Shown: in pieces, positions 22,120-33,769 of the stretch | How positions within the stretch are numbered: the first letter of the stretch is position 1 | How the letters are laid out: every line of letters begins with the position of its first letter | Source of the DNA: Platynereis dumerilii | Lineage: Eukaryota > Annelida > Polychaeta > Phyllodocida > Nereididae | Direction of reading: 5' to 3' | DNA: 64,000 nucleotides | NCBI GenBank assembly: GCA_026936325.1 | Contig: JAPTHN010000001.1 | Span: forward strand, 5,220,560 to 5,284,559 | Notes under the pieces: model-generated | What the model saw: the letters and a program-made list of their open reading frames with translations, nothing else | Database searches by the model: none | Told to the model about the DNA's origin: nothing | Program-made: the position numbers and the translations under genes

Positions 22120-24010
22120 TTCATGGTCATGGTTCTACTGAGTTTGTAAAGCTTGTTGAAAAGGGAGAAAAATATGACAGATGGGAGTAGTTTGTTTCAA
22201 ACTAATGCCTGCAGTTATCTATCAGGTTTCTGTCAAAAAGCTTCATGTACTCTGAATTGGACCGTTGGCCTTTCACTTTCACGCAGTCATTGGTTGCCAT
22301 CATGACATTTAGCCAGGATGACTTGTCATTCCGGCAAACTCTGAAATGGTGGGGCGCCAGGCTTTTTGGGATCAAGTGAGAGAAGTTTGAGGTGGAAAAG
22401 GAATCTTGAGCTTTGGAGAATCAATATCCAAATGCACTGGGGCCATTCTTGGAAGAGTTTCACAGTCTGTCTGGACTAGACAGTAATTACCTCTTCCTTT
22501 GCCAAGCTGCTGATTCAGGTTGCAGCTGCAAACGACAGCAACATGAAGCCAAGCGTTTTCCCAATCGCAGCCTGTTTTGCATGCTGTTTCTGTTTTAAGT
22601 TTCTATTTCTGTTTTGCATGCTGTATCACTTACTGTTTCACTTACTTGCTTGCTGTTTCATTGGATTGATTTCTTAGGTGCTCATAAATGTGGTGAAAGC
22701 GAAAAAGAAAAGACAGGGAGGAAGGTGGCTGAGGCATGATTGAATGTCTCCGCAAGGACTAAATAGGATCTAGAGGCAAGCCAACGTCACCACCATGGTG
22801 CTTGAGGAGTAAACGAAAAACAGCAGCTGCTCCTCTTGTGCTGTTAAAGACAGATTGTAAAACCGGGGATGATAGCAACAGAGCTCAAAAAGGAGGCGTC
22901 ATGGACCTGGCCTTTGCCTTGCTTGTGCATTAGTGACTGGCTTGCCTCAGTATCTGCTCCCAGGATGGATGAATAAACACAGTCGATGTGGCGCATGGGG
23001 ACTCCACTCAAGGGGAAGACGAAGCATTAGCAGACGTAATGTGGGTGGGCCGATCGGCCGGGCATGACAACCTGTGATCACCAACTTCCTAGGCCTTCAT
23101 CTGCCAAATTCCAACTCCCTATTTAACAAACTTTCAATGCTATGCTGCCAAATTACTCTCGCTTGCATGAGGTGCTATGTTCTTTGCATCATGTTTCTTT
23201 TTCATTCAAGCTTTTGACCTTGGTGGCTGTTGTATAGGTGCAATGTTTTCATGCTTCTCTTTCCTTGAGTTTCTTGACCTGTGCTATTCTTATTGGACCC
23301 CAGACTAATTAGAAGCCAAAGAACATTCGTATGAAGTTTTTCATCATTTGAGACCATCCAATTGACCCACTTGGTCTTCCTTCCAACTTCCTTCATCTAT
23401 TAAACTTTAATGCCAAACAACTGCCACATCCCTGGCAATGGCCTGGAAAGCCGGTGAACCGCCAAACACAGACAGATGAAAGGCAACGACATGAACGAGA
23501 GTGTGAGCCCTAACACAAGACGTGTTCCCTTAATGTGTGTGCTCACTGGCTCAGCAAGATCATCCGATGGCTCCCATGGTCATTGATAACAAGATTCCAG
23601 GTCAGCAGACGCTCTTGTAAGGGCTCAATGACGTCAATGTCAGGAATGAAGAATGACATTGTTAGGACATGATGGAGAGCCCTTGCTGAACAGCATCCCG
23701 TTTAGGAAACCATTCATTGCACCAAATGGCTGAGTGACTGACAACTGTTTACATGGCTACTGATCTCCTGTGTTGTCTGCTATAACAAATTGCTTATTAT
23801 TCTCCTAACTCGCAGATGAGAATAGCTCGTTGTTGCGGCAACCACGGAAGTTTTTTTTATGGTCCAGCCTCAGAATTTGCCTCATTAAAGTTGGGGGAAA
23901 CTTATATCAAGCATCGATCATTTACTTTCAGATCAATATTCTTGCTTATGAATTGATGCAATCCATTCTTAAGAGAAATGTGTGACTTTCTACACCTCCT
24001 TTTCATCTGT
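22120..24010. repeat. Highly conserved core, unit B copy
   Basis: Collinear with 6,600-8,530 and 34,720-36,620. Differences are scattered single bases and a few short indels (for example an extra AATGACGTC-containing stretch near 23,620). The 61-codon frame at 22,413-22,598 is retained but differs mainly by non-synonymous changes. Confidence 0.6.
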
Positions 24011-24654
24011 TATTTGAAAGCATCAGAACATTTTAATGACTTACGTCGCATGCAAAGGAGAAGAAGGACGACTTGATAAGACATATGTGGATTTCTTCGT
24101 TGTCTATTGTGTAATTTTGCCTGTGGTTGACTACTGAAAAGACAATGAGCGTAAGGTCAGATCTAGATGATCAGTCTGTTGCATGTCTGCAATGGAAGGA
24201 GTCGAAGGTTGTTTCCACATTGAAATAAATGACAACCGAACACGCGGGACCAGGAGGTGATTGTTATTTTCTCCCTGACTACAGGTTCATGTTTTGCAAT
24301 CTTCTTCGGCTACATGCACATGCACCGAAGATATTGCGGATCTTAAATGAGTTTAAGAGAAGCCAACATGCAGCAGCAGCCTAATGGGAAAGACATGATG
24401 GTGTAATGAAGATGTTGCAAGACACCTGCATGACTTCCCTGCTGAAGAACATATATATAGTTTGAAAGAACAGCTTATAAATATCAAGCACATAGTTTGA
24501 CTTATTGAGAGAACCAAAGTTCAATTTACAATATCCTCGCAAGCAATATTTATATCCAGTGATATGGATTATTCTTACAAGAATCAGAACACCATTATTT
24601 TCTAATCTGTGCAAGCGAATACAATTATTTGCCTACCATTTGAAAATAACTACT

Positions 24655-24760
24655 TGTATCAGATGCACATAGTGGTAAGCTGTCAGCGTGCTTGGCTGCC
24701 AATTGCTGGGTCCAGGGTTAGAATCCAGCTCTTGTCTGGTTACCTGCATGGGTCTATAGG
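24655..24760 (+). mobile_element. tRNA-derived SINE, unit B copy (best head)
   Basis: Keeps the whole pol III-type head: an A-box-like ATAGTGGTAAGC, then GCTTGGCTGCC, and a B-box-like GGGTTAGAATCC. The body is cut off at about 24,760 by the LINE that follows. It is not a tRNA gene: no cloverleaf acceptor stem closes. Confidence 0.65.
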
Positions 24761-24794
24761 CGACGACGCTGTTCAAATCGTACACAATTATTAG

Positions 24795-25241
24795 TATTTA
24801 GGAGTTGTAATTGATGACAGGTTAACTTTTGCTGACAACGTACACCATCTTTATGTAAAATGTATCAAAAGGATACACCATATGAGAATGCTCAATAACA
24901 TCGGAGTTGACAAACAGATATTACACTTGTTTTATCGATCTATCATTGAATCTGTACTGTCATATTGTATTGTTACATGGTTTGGCCCATCTCATAAGAA
25001 AGATCATTCTAAATTGTCAAAAATAACTCGAGCAGCAAAGAAGATGGGTATTAAGACTGAGAATCTAAATAAAATTTATGATGATGCTTGTCTAAAAATG
25101 GTTAACAAGATTATGAAGGAAAATTGTCATCCTCTGTTTAGTAAATTTAATTTTCTCAGGTCAGGCAAACGTTCACGTGTACCAAAACACCTCACAAAGA
25201 GATGCAAATACTTTTGTGCCACATGGAGTGAAGGTGTTTAA
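24795..25241 (+). CDS. LINE reverse transcriptase C-terminal fragment
   Basis: The frame reads YLGVVIDDRLTF, then a thumb/connection region with LFYRSIIESVLSYCIV and TWFG, and ends near CHPLFSKFNFLRSGKRSR followed by a stop at 25,239-25,241. This order (YLG..ID, IES.L.Y....W.G, HPL, SG.R.R) is typical of the end of ORF2 in L2/CR1-like LINEs. The catalytic YxDD region, endonuclease and ORF1 are absent because of 5' truncation; an in-frame stop lies just upstream at 24,792. It is a dead fragment. Confidence 0.8.
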   Translation, partial: YLGVVIDDRLTFADNVHHLYVKCIKRIHHMRMLNNIGVDKQILHLFYRSIIESVLSYCIVTWFGPSHKKDHSKLSKITRAAKKMGIKTENLNKIYDDACLKMVNKIMKENCHPLFSKFNFLRSGKRSRVPKHLTKRCKYFCATWSEGV

Positions 25242-25267
25242 CCACGCCAAGTTGTGATATGTATATA

Positions 25268-25927
25268 CTAGGGTGGTCCACATTCCTATGGGAAAAATCA
25301 AATCTCCTAAAACCCCCAATTTGAAAGCAGAAATTGATGACCACATAAGTAAAACAAACACATCAAATTTCACCCAAATCAAAAGCCAAATCAAAGCCTT
25401 TGAAGTTTATCATGTGATTCCCCATTCGTGCAACTGAAAAAATGGTAAATTTCCCAGATCTTTCTCAAAAGTGAATATTTTTTTGCGTTTTTTAGTACAA
25501 ATGATAAAGTTGGCACGGCAATGTAATATCTAGATGTTATTTTTGATTTATTATTCATGGTTTATGAAATATTTTCCTGTTTTTATGAAAAAATGCTTGA
25601 TATTTGACCCATGTAATATCTATGCTGACCTTCTACGACACTTTTTAAGTCATAAAAAATATCAGGACTAGATTGGGCATCCTTGACATACTAAAAAATA
25701 GGTTATTTGATCAAAATAATTGGTCATTATTGCAAGATTTGCAAATATCGATGATTTTGAGGTCTACCGCAGTCGAATTGCATGTTAAACTTCAACGGCT
25801 TTGTGCCACCTCTAAATATTAATTGATTTTGCTGAAATTTTTACTCAATACCTTCTGTACATATAAGATCACAATGCAAGATTCAAATCTGAGAAATTCA
25901 GAAGAAATTGTTTTTGGACCACCCTAG
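25268..25927. mobile_element. 660-bp TIR element inside the LINE 3' UTR
   Basis: CTAGGGTGGTCCA and TGGACCACCCTAG are perfect inverted ends. Counting flanks, the symmetric match extends to 20 bp (25,261-25,280 and 25,915-25,934) because the target is TATATA on both sides. A TA or TATA duplication suggests a Tc1/mariner-type non-autonomous element. No transposase frame. Confidence 0.8.
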
Positions 25928-26189
25928 TATATACTGTGATACAATGTGATATAATAATATTTCTGCACTGTGATATATGGCATGTGATTGTGATGGAGCA
26001 TGTCAATCAAATGAGTTTCATTTTTCAATGATTCAATAAAGTATTATCGTATCGTTTCGTATCGTAAAAAATATATATATAGAAGACAAATATTCTGCCA
26101 TACACATATTTAAATGGTGCACCAGGAGAACTTTGCTTCTGATGTTGGTGTAATTGTTGTGTAAATATAATTATATGTAAATAGATAGA

Positions 26190-26450
26190 ATCTGATAGGT
26201 AGATATTGTAAGTGCAGCTCTCTACTTAAGCCCAGTTTTTGGCACTCGTGAGGGTTCACTGATGAGACGGGAGAGTGGGAGTTTGCAACAATGTTTCACA
26301 TTAAGCCCATATGAGGGACCCATTACTTTGCCCCACCCAGCACATTTACTGATACAAAGTATCTGCACCGAAAGGCATCCAGCAGGGATTTTGCTCGTGA
26401 AGGTGCGCTGAACCCATGCAGACAAAGACTTTCAGCAGAGCAGGCCTGAA
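26190..26450. repeat. Exon-like block, unit B copy (decayed)
   Basis: Counterpart of 9,642-9,868. The minus-strand polypyrimidine/CAG end is kept near 26,448, but the GT of the unit A donor is changed and the open frame is disrupted. It supports the view that the block is no longer under coding constraint, at least here. Confidence 0.5.
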
Positions 26451-26704
26451 AAAAAAAGATTTGCCTGGAAAGCCTGTTTTCGAGTTTTGTTACCTACTTT
26501 CATTTTAATTTACTACAGTCAAGCGAACAATGTTAGAAGACCATCTCTGGAATAACTCAGGTAAATTTACTTTGATCTGGCATAAATATTATCTGGACTG
26601 TGGACACCTGACTCCTCCTCTAACTTATTGTGCTGGACATACCATACATTCTGAAAAATGATAAAAATACAAAAAGTTGAAAGCATAATATTGCATGTTT
26701 TTCT

Positions 26705-26915
26705 TTGCGCTGTACTTCATGGAGCTGTTGCTTGCTATTCTGCCAACCTGCAGCAACTGGGATATCTTCTCTTCTGGTCAATGCAGGGGAATAGGCTGTG
26801 TGCCTGCAAGCCTGTTAGCAATCTCTTTCATATACATAGTCATTGAACACAGCACGACCTGTGATTACACCAACAATATTGAGATGCTGTTTCCCTGAAA
26901 TCCCGGAAGCTTCAT
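26705..26915. repeat. M module, unit B copy 1
   Basis: Collinear with 10,355-10,560 and 38,790-39,000 (TACTTCATGGAGCTGTTGCT and GGTCAATGCAGGGGAATAGG landmarks). Confidence 0.55.
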
Positions 26916-27122
26916 TTGCATTTTCATTCTTCCTTCCAATTTTATTCAAACTTGATAGTGTCTGCTGAACATGGAATGTGCTACTTTTGAGATTGTAGTA
27001 ATTATGACCCTGCTCTTCTGTGTTTTATGATATTTTTCATCACCAATTATATTCTGAAGAATGCAACTGCATCTGAGGGAACTTAGAGAAGAGAAGACAT
27101 CCCTTAAATTCACACAACTTAG

Positions 27123-29146
27123 TCTTAGTCTTAGTGTTACTGGAAGCAGGCAAGGTTTTGCCTCTTTTTCCAGATCATATATATCCAGTTTGTGACTCAT
27201 GTATGAGTAGTCAATGTGTTAAACATTTTTTTTGTGGATATTAAGATTGTATAACTCAGGTGAATATAAAATATCCATTTGGCGTTGTTGATAAAAACCA
27301 TGGTTTAATTAAAATCCATTGACCAAAAATTTTTAAAAACCAGGTTGCCCATGCGCATTTAGTCATCTTAATGGAACTGAATAAGATCTTTTTGTAATCC
27401 AGGTTTTATAAAATAAGTTTTGTATAATTTTTTTTGCTGGATATTGTCAAAATATATTTGTTTTTTTTTGGTATGTAATCCATCGGTGTGGAGACAAAAA
27501 CATCAATAAAAACATATGGGTGGTCTCATTGTATAGTCCATTACCCATTAAAAATGTTGGAAGTGAGTAGAAGTTAGATTTTGTGTTGCAGATACCAAGA
27601 GAATGAACATATAGTACCTTATGGTGCCCAGGCCGCTAATGCTGCCTCACACAGATAGATAAAACATCTACTATAGATATATATTGGTCCTCTAGGAATT
27701 TGACTTTCATTTGTGGTAGTAGAACCATGTGCCCAGGCCGCTAATGCTGCCTCACACCGGTCAGTGAGTGTTTACTCTGACCATATACCACTTGTGTCGA
27801 ATTTAGTATTCCCCCAATATTTATCAAGCTTATTTTTAAATGAGTTCAGTGAATCTGCCATGATCACTTCTTCCGGTAATTTTTTCCACACGTCAGTTAT
27901 TCTGTTGACGAAGAAGTTCTTCCTGATGTCCAAGTTGTTAGCTCTTCTTTTGAATAACTTTCTCTGGTGCCCTCTTGTTCGTGATGTTGCTATAGGCAGT
28001 GTTGGTGTACATTTCCCGTCATAGATTCCTGTGACTATCTTGTAAGTTTCGATCATGTCACCCCTCTTCCTTCGATGTCTCAGTGTTGGTAAGTTGAGGA
28101 TACTTAACCTATCCTCATAACTTTTTCCTTGCATACCATTTACCAGCTTCGTGGCTCTTCGCTGAACTTGTTCGAGTCTTCGTATTTCCCCCTTTGCCGA
28201 AGGGCTCCACACTGATTGTGCATATTCCAAATGGCTTCGTACCATACTAATATATAGTGGTACAAAAATGTCCTTCCTCAAATTTGTGAAACATCTTCTA
28301 ATCAGGCCTAGGATCTTGTTAGCCTTTTTGATGATGATGCCAATGTGTTCTTTAAATTTAAGTTGACTGTCGATGTTGACTCCTAGGTCCTTTTCGATTT
28401 GCGTATTTGGTAGTTCTATTCTCACTCCCTGCCCATCGTCCATTAGGCTTCTCCTCTCTTGGGTGTTCTCATATCTGCTTGAAATATTCATTTGGACACA
28501 TTTCTTCGGGTTGAATTTCAGTAGCCAGGTTTCTGACCACTTCTCAAGTTCTTGTAAGTCCTTTTGAATGGCATCAGAGGTTACATTCCGTTTTGTTTTA
28601 TTGAAGACTTTGGTGTCATCGGCAAATATGAATGCTTCTGTACTAAGATTATCTGGCAGATCATTAATGTAGATCACGAATAGCAATGGTCCCAGCACTG
28701 ACCCTTGTGGGATCCCACTGGTGACATCCATATGTTCCGACACATGCTCTCCTACTCCCACAAACTGTTTCCGCTCATTTAGGAAGTCCCCGATCCATCC
28801 ATGAATAGGGTCGGATATACCATAATACCGCAGCTTCTCAAGTAGACGCCGATGAGGAACTTGATCGAAGGCCTTTTGAAAATCTAAGTAGATGACCTCA
28901 ACATTTTCTCCATTGTCCATGGCCTCTGTCCACATGTCTAATACTTTGAGCAACTGTAACACCGTTGACCGTCCAGGTAGGAAGCCATACTGCCTGTCGG
29001 AGAATAAATGGTTCTTCGTCATGTGCTCCATGATGGTGTCTCTTACGAGGGATTCCAGCAATTTACAAGTGATGCTCGTAAGGCTTACAGGCCTATAATT
29101 TCCACAAATGTGTTTCGGTCCTTTCTTGTGGATGGCAGTGATCCTG
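27123..29146 (-). mobile_element. 5'-truncated CR1-like LINE (minus strand)
   Basis: Inserted in unit B between landmarks that are adjacent in A (10,755-10,775) and C. ACTTAG is found on both sides (27,117-27,122 and 29,147-29,152) and may be the target duplication. The 3' end, at low coordinates, carries (CTAAGA)n repeats. The 3' part also contains a duplicated 30-bp segment (GTGCCCAGGCCGCTAATGCT...) at about 27,627 and 27,729. The 27,140-27,600 stretch is AT-rich and its origin is unclear. Confidence 0.8.
27772..29146 (-). CDS. CR1-like LINE reverse transcriptase (5' partial, open)
   Basis: An uninterrupted frame of about 450 codons, the longest in the window. It opens inside the RT domain with ITAIHKKG...NYRPVSLTSITCK. 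Counted from the methionine at 29,061 it shows YLDFQKAFD (residues 59-67, first catalytic Asp), GIPQGSVLGP (116-125) and FADD (146-149), the YxDD-box equivalent. It continues through the CR1-type C-terminus (RGHQRKLFKRRANNLDIRK and LNSFKNKLDKYW). Endonuclease and ORF1 are missing, so it cannot be autonomous. The absence of stops suggests a young insertion. Plus-strand frames across it (27,713-28,024; 28,373-28,567) are shadows. Confidence 0.92.
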
Positions 29147-29152
29147 ACTTAG

Positions 29153-31270
29153 GTGTAATTCATTCTATTTGGCAGTGAATCGTTTACGTACAGATCAAAC
29201 AACAAGTGAAGAATTAAAATTGAGGTAGAAATTGATATATCACGTCTTATAACCTTTTAGTTGACTTGAGAACTTCAAAGCAGAATGGCCTCAATTATCA
29301 GTCCTTTGATTGATAAATGCAATAACTCAATAAAATGGTGTCATCAATCACTTTTCTGAAAAGATTTGAAAATCATGGACAATCATTTAAAGACAATGAA
29401 GCTCCAGTTTTTCTCAGCATGCCATGATTTTGAAAACTCAAGGAACATAAGCTAGTTGACATTTCCCTGAAATTTTGTGATGGGCATTCTGATCAACAAT
29501 AATGAATGTTTGGGTAAAAAAATTAAACACGTCAAAATTATGATTCATCAGAGTCTTTGAGTTATGACCAATTTAAATTTTCTATGTTTCTGCATGTACT
29601 ATGCTATAGGCTACCAATATTTGCCCGTGTTCCTCGATTTTTAATCATTACTGCTCTGCATTTTCTTCGCTTAACATAAATATGCGATTCACCAAAGGTA
29701 GGGTCATTATTTTATTTAGATACATGTAGGCCTGTAATAACTGAAACATGCAACACCATTATGGTCATATGAAATGTTTGTGTCGATCGAGACAGAATTG
29801 TCTTCTACAATCCCAGCTGATTGACAAATATATAAAATGCCAGTTTATAGTATTTGGTGTGAGGATGTGCTCTGGTATCAGCCATATTACCGAGATTGAC
29901 CATAGATAGTCCAGATCATCCGACTGCTACAATATTGCCAGCTGCAGCTGCGGCTTGCAATTCATGACAGCCAGTCAAACAGAAAATAGCTTCCCAGATC
30001 AAGCCCTGTCAATAGGTCCGAGACCAAGGCACATAGACAGGACTCAGTCATTCAGAATATCAGAATTTTACATTCAATAGCTCATCACCATAACAAAAGC
30101 ACATGTTAAGGAAGGAGATTGTCATAAATGGATGTTTCCTCTGACATTTTTTAATATGGAAATGTGCTTCATATATACCCAGAAAGCTATCCCGCAATAA
30201 TGCCTGCCTGAGGTTGATCAGTTGTTGATACCCAGAGGCATATTTCAATGTAGTTGGATAACTTAAGTTTGTCTTAAACTAAAAACAGGTCGGCTATGTT
30301 TTGGTTAGGAAATGAGTTTTTGCATTGGAAAGATTTTTAAATTCACACACTCATTTTCTGCAAAAGAAAAAACCTTTTGCTCTTCTTTTCTCTTGCTCAA
30401 GTATTTTCTTGAAACAGTTTGACTTATTGCGAAACAGAAATCATGTTAGGATATTAATAATATATCAACTAAAATCTGGTTCTCATGACATTGCGTATTT
30501 TCACAAGGGAATAAGTCGGCTACAATTTCTCCATAAGCTATACTATTGGTCTCCTACATTGTTCTTGTACTGAGGCTAATATAGACACTTTGCATTAAAA
30601 CAGTGCTAAAGTGATTGAGTAGCATTTGAGCTGGGTCTTATCACAAGGATACTTCCTTAACACCATTGAGAAGCCAAAGCTTCCAATTTACAGTTTAACT
30701 CAACACAAAATAGACACTTTACATAGGTGTACACTGTACAGACCGCATGATTTTTAGGGGGGGGGTAGCGACATTTTCCCGAATTTTAAGATAAAGATTT
30801 AATGCCATTTCAAATGAAATTGACTGGGAATCCTACATTTTTTAGCTTTTTTGCCCGAATATTACGGTATCCCAAACTGCCCCCCTTTCATGCCCCTATG
30901 ACACTTTACACAAGCTGATGTAGGTAAAATGATGTATAAGCATTAGATTTGCTCCCTTTTACTTCTGTGAAAGAGTACAGTATGTACAGTATGTACTTTC
31001 GAGAAAGAGTACAATATGTACATGAATTTATTTTTGAATATCAGATATTTTATTGATCATTTTTTCAATCACTTCATTGCAATACCGAGGTATGTAATTA
31101 TTATACACAAACTAATACTTCATATATGAGAAGAAACATGCCTTTTTTTAGTATTGCTTATGATTTCCTAAGTCATCCCAAATGTATGGTGCAGCAATTG
31201 AATGAACAGGGTAAACCTATTTTTGTTTTTAACATACATGTACACTTGAGTGTCTCATTATCCAGTTGGC
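29153..31270. other. Unit B sequence with P module; no gene
   Basis: Collinear with 10,775-14,640 in A (minus A's extra 1.9 kb) and 39,208-43,715 in C (minus insertions). It contains a P module at about 29,905-30,030 and a 176-bp insertion at 30,724. Nothing else recognised. Confidence 0.45.
30724..30899. mobile_element. 176-bp insertion with 11-bp direct repeats
   Basis: GACACTTTACA occurs at 30,713-30,723 and again at 30,900-30,910. Units A and C have it once (14,213; 40,750). The insert starts TAGGTGTACAC and ends CATGCCCCTAT, with weak terminal symmetry and internal G and C runs. The long duplication recalls Mutator-type elements, but the ends are not diagnostic. Confidence 0.7.
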
Positions 31271-31274
31271 ATTT

Positions 31275-31520
31275 GTGTTATTGTACAAAATGAGTGGAAG
31301 CATGGCTCCGTGCTTCAAACACTAAATAACTGTTCTGCCAAGCAACGGCAACTAGGATATCATCTGTTCTGGTCAATGCAGGAGGAATAGGCAATGTTCC
31401 TGCAAGTCTGGTCCCAATCTCTTTCATTTACATAGTCATTGAACACAGCACGGACCACAATCATGGCTGCGATTACACCACCAACGTTGCAACGGCATTT
31501 CTCTGAAATCCTAGAAGCTC
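31275..31520. repeat. M module, unit B copy 2
   Basis: Collinear with 14,640-14,880 and 43,715-43,950 (CATGGCTCCGTGCTTCAAAC, GGTCAATGCAGGAGGAATAG). Confidence 0.55.
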
Positions 31521-32408
31521 ACTTTAACTTATCATCCATCAAACTGCTATCCAATGTTTTTGAGACTTTGAAGAGGGTGACTCATTCTAATTTGGCATTT
31601 GCAACTAAAAGGTCACAGCATTTGACAGTCCAATTGTTCAACTGTTTCCTTTTTTCATTTTAGTCTTCATTATTTGAGGTGTAAAAAAGTAAACAGTGAA
31701 GAATCTGATAACATGCAATTGTTGCATCTTTGAACGTAATACTCTCTTCTTGATATTGAAAAGCGAAGTAAACAGTGAGAATCTGATATCAATTGTTGCC
31801 TATTTGGAAAAGTAATAATGCCTTCTTGGTATTGGATTAATCCTTTGTTAAAAATGAAGTTGAACAACAGAAACTGGCCTCAATTACCATTCCTTCAATT
31901 GAGAGATGATTTGAAACAATACAAATCAGAGTAATTTCAAATGACAGATGTCATCAATGACTTTTTTTTGGAGCTTTCATTTCGTAAAGAATGAAAAAGA
32001 AAGAATCTCTGAAACTCAATCAAGCCAGTGTTTGCTCACAAGCTATGGATGTCATGATTATAAACCCGATAAGGATCAGAGAAGTTTTTTGTTGTGTTTC
32101 TTCTGAGATTGTAGGAAAAAGAATATTTTTCCCTGAGAGGGAATGGCTTGAATGGGTTACCCTTCTTGATATTTGGCATATGCCAGATGTATATTCCCCA
32201 GTGAGACAATTGTGTTGTCCAACGATTTATGGAATTCGGTAAAAGGCAGTGTCTGTATCATGTATCACTGGCTTGACCATTAACGAGCCAGAGCATCTGA
32301 CTGCTACAATATTGTCAGATGCAGCCGTAGCTAGTAGGATGTCAGTCAGGCAGAAAATGGCTTCCTGTATTGAGCACTGTCAATAGATTAACGTGCCTAG
32401 ATCTATTG

Positions 32409-33384
32409 CACTGTAACATTTGAAAACTGAGTTGAAGCAATAATTTGAGCTGTCTGAGAATGTTAATAATTTCAAGCTATGATAGCTCAATCCTATAAGT
32501 TGTCAAGGTATGATAGCTCAATGCTGTAAGTTGTCCAAACGAATCATAACATTAAGCTGTGAAAACATGAAAGCTTCAGTTGTTGCAGATAGCTTGACAT
32601 CTCAGTCATGCCACATATAGCGCCATCTATAACAAGCACTTCTCATAAGACTGCATTTGGTTTTAAATAATTATTTACTTACAAGAAAAAATAACATTTA
32701 TATTACACTATCCCAGAGAAAAAATGAGTAGCACACCACTTTAGCTGGTTTCTTTTTTATTTTTATCTCTCTTTAATTAATTTGTGGGAGTAATTAGATG
32801 CATGCTTTCACACGTCAACCAACATTTCCAAGTCAGAGTGTGTTCAAATATAGGCTTCTAGCACTGTACACCAACTGAGATGAGCCACAGGCCATTGGGA
32901 TTTATTCACAAGAAATTAATTTTTAAATCTCCTTGTGATGCAATGGTCTTTGTTGAATGCATCTTGGGCCTGTCCATGATGTGCTGAAATGAAGCATACT
33001 GGATCAGGTGGATCCCCTTGAGAGATCAAACAATATTTCGGGATTACAGCCCATATTCATAAATAACTCTATAAGACAGGTCACACAAATATAAATGAAA
33101 AACAACTAAAAATAAGTCAACACAGCGCAACATTTTGAGTTGTGTCAGCTTGGATCATTAAGTCAACAAAACTCAATATTTTGAGCTGTAAGTCAACACA
33201 GCTCATTGTTTTGAGTTTTCTTAGCTTGAATACCTTAGTCAACATAGCTTAGTATTTTGAGCTATCTCAGCTCGGTACTTTGAGTTATCTCAGCTTAAAA
33301 CATTAACCTATGTTAGCTCAATCAACTTGTGCAACCATCTCACTCAATCAATTGAGGTGAATCAGCGAGTCCGATTTTACAGTG
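32409..33384. mobile_element. CACTA-like non-autonomous element (CACTGTAA ends)
   Basis: CACTGTAA at 32,409 and TTACAGTG ending 33,384 bound a 976-bp insert. The empty site in A reads CCTATTGGCAAGG, and a 2-bp TG duplication accounts for the flanks. The interior is full of direct and inverted copies of AGCTCAATATTTTGAGCT-like words, resembling the subterminal repeats of CACTA/EnSpm elements. No transposase frame. Confidence 0.7.
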
Positions 33385-33769
33385 TGGCAAGGCTCAGTCA
33401 CTCGATATGTCAGAATTTAGTGGTCAGTGATAAATGACTGTCTCATCAAGCTTGCTATCTTGAACGTCCTTGCTATCTTGAACATCCAAAGGTTAATCTA
33501 CAGAGTTGCTGGTCTTGCATTTGTGGGTACATATGACATGTTGTAAGGCAGTTTGTTAACTTAAACCAAACCTATTTAGCAATTATATTGGGGAATTGTC
33601 TTCCTTCCCATCAGGATGTCTTCCTCATGTGACAATCAGCTGCAGTTTTGCAAATTTGATGTTTAGTATTTTGTATTTTACAAGTCCATTCTCACATTGA
33701 AATTGATGTTATTAGATTATGCAAAATCTCGGAAGTTTTAGTATTTAATATAAAATAGGTTCGGTGTTT

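Larger units (their letters stand above)
24761..26073 (+). mobile_element. 5'-truncated L2/CR1-type LINE with (CGTAT)n-like 3' end
   Basis: Runs from the truncated RT frame to AATAAAGTATTATCGTATCG repeats and an A/T tail at 26,041-26,073. Relative to units A and C, its insertion coincides with loss of about 760 bp of unit sequence (A 8,740-9,500). A 660-bp inverted-repeat element lies in its 3' untranslated part. Confidence 0.8.
18900..33760. repeat. Tandem unit B (about 14.9 kb)
   Basis: Second copy of the large direct repeat, collinear with A and C at the landmarks listed for unit A. It is the most heavily invaded unit: hAT-like (18,997), Harbinger-like (20,647), L2/CR1-like LINE (24.76-26.07 kb), CR1-like LINE (27,123), a 176-bp insert (30,724) and a CACTA-like element (32,409). 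It lacks the last P-module subtype present near the ends of A and C. Confidence 0.85.

Noticed and set aside
27713-29098. Plus-strand frames opposite the LINE reverse transcriptase
   Set aside because: Shadow frames of the minus-strand RT ORF.
32315-33390. Unit B segment as a diverged part of the unit
   Set aside because: Sister units are continuous across this site and the ends are CACTGTAA/TTACAGTG, so the inner part (32,409-33,384) is called an insertion.
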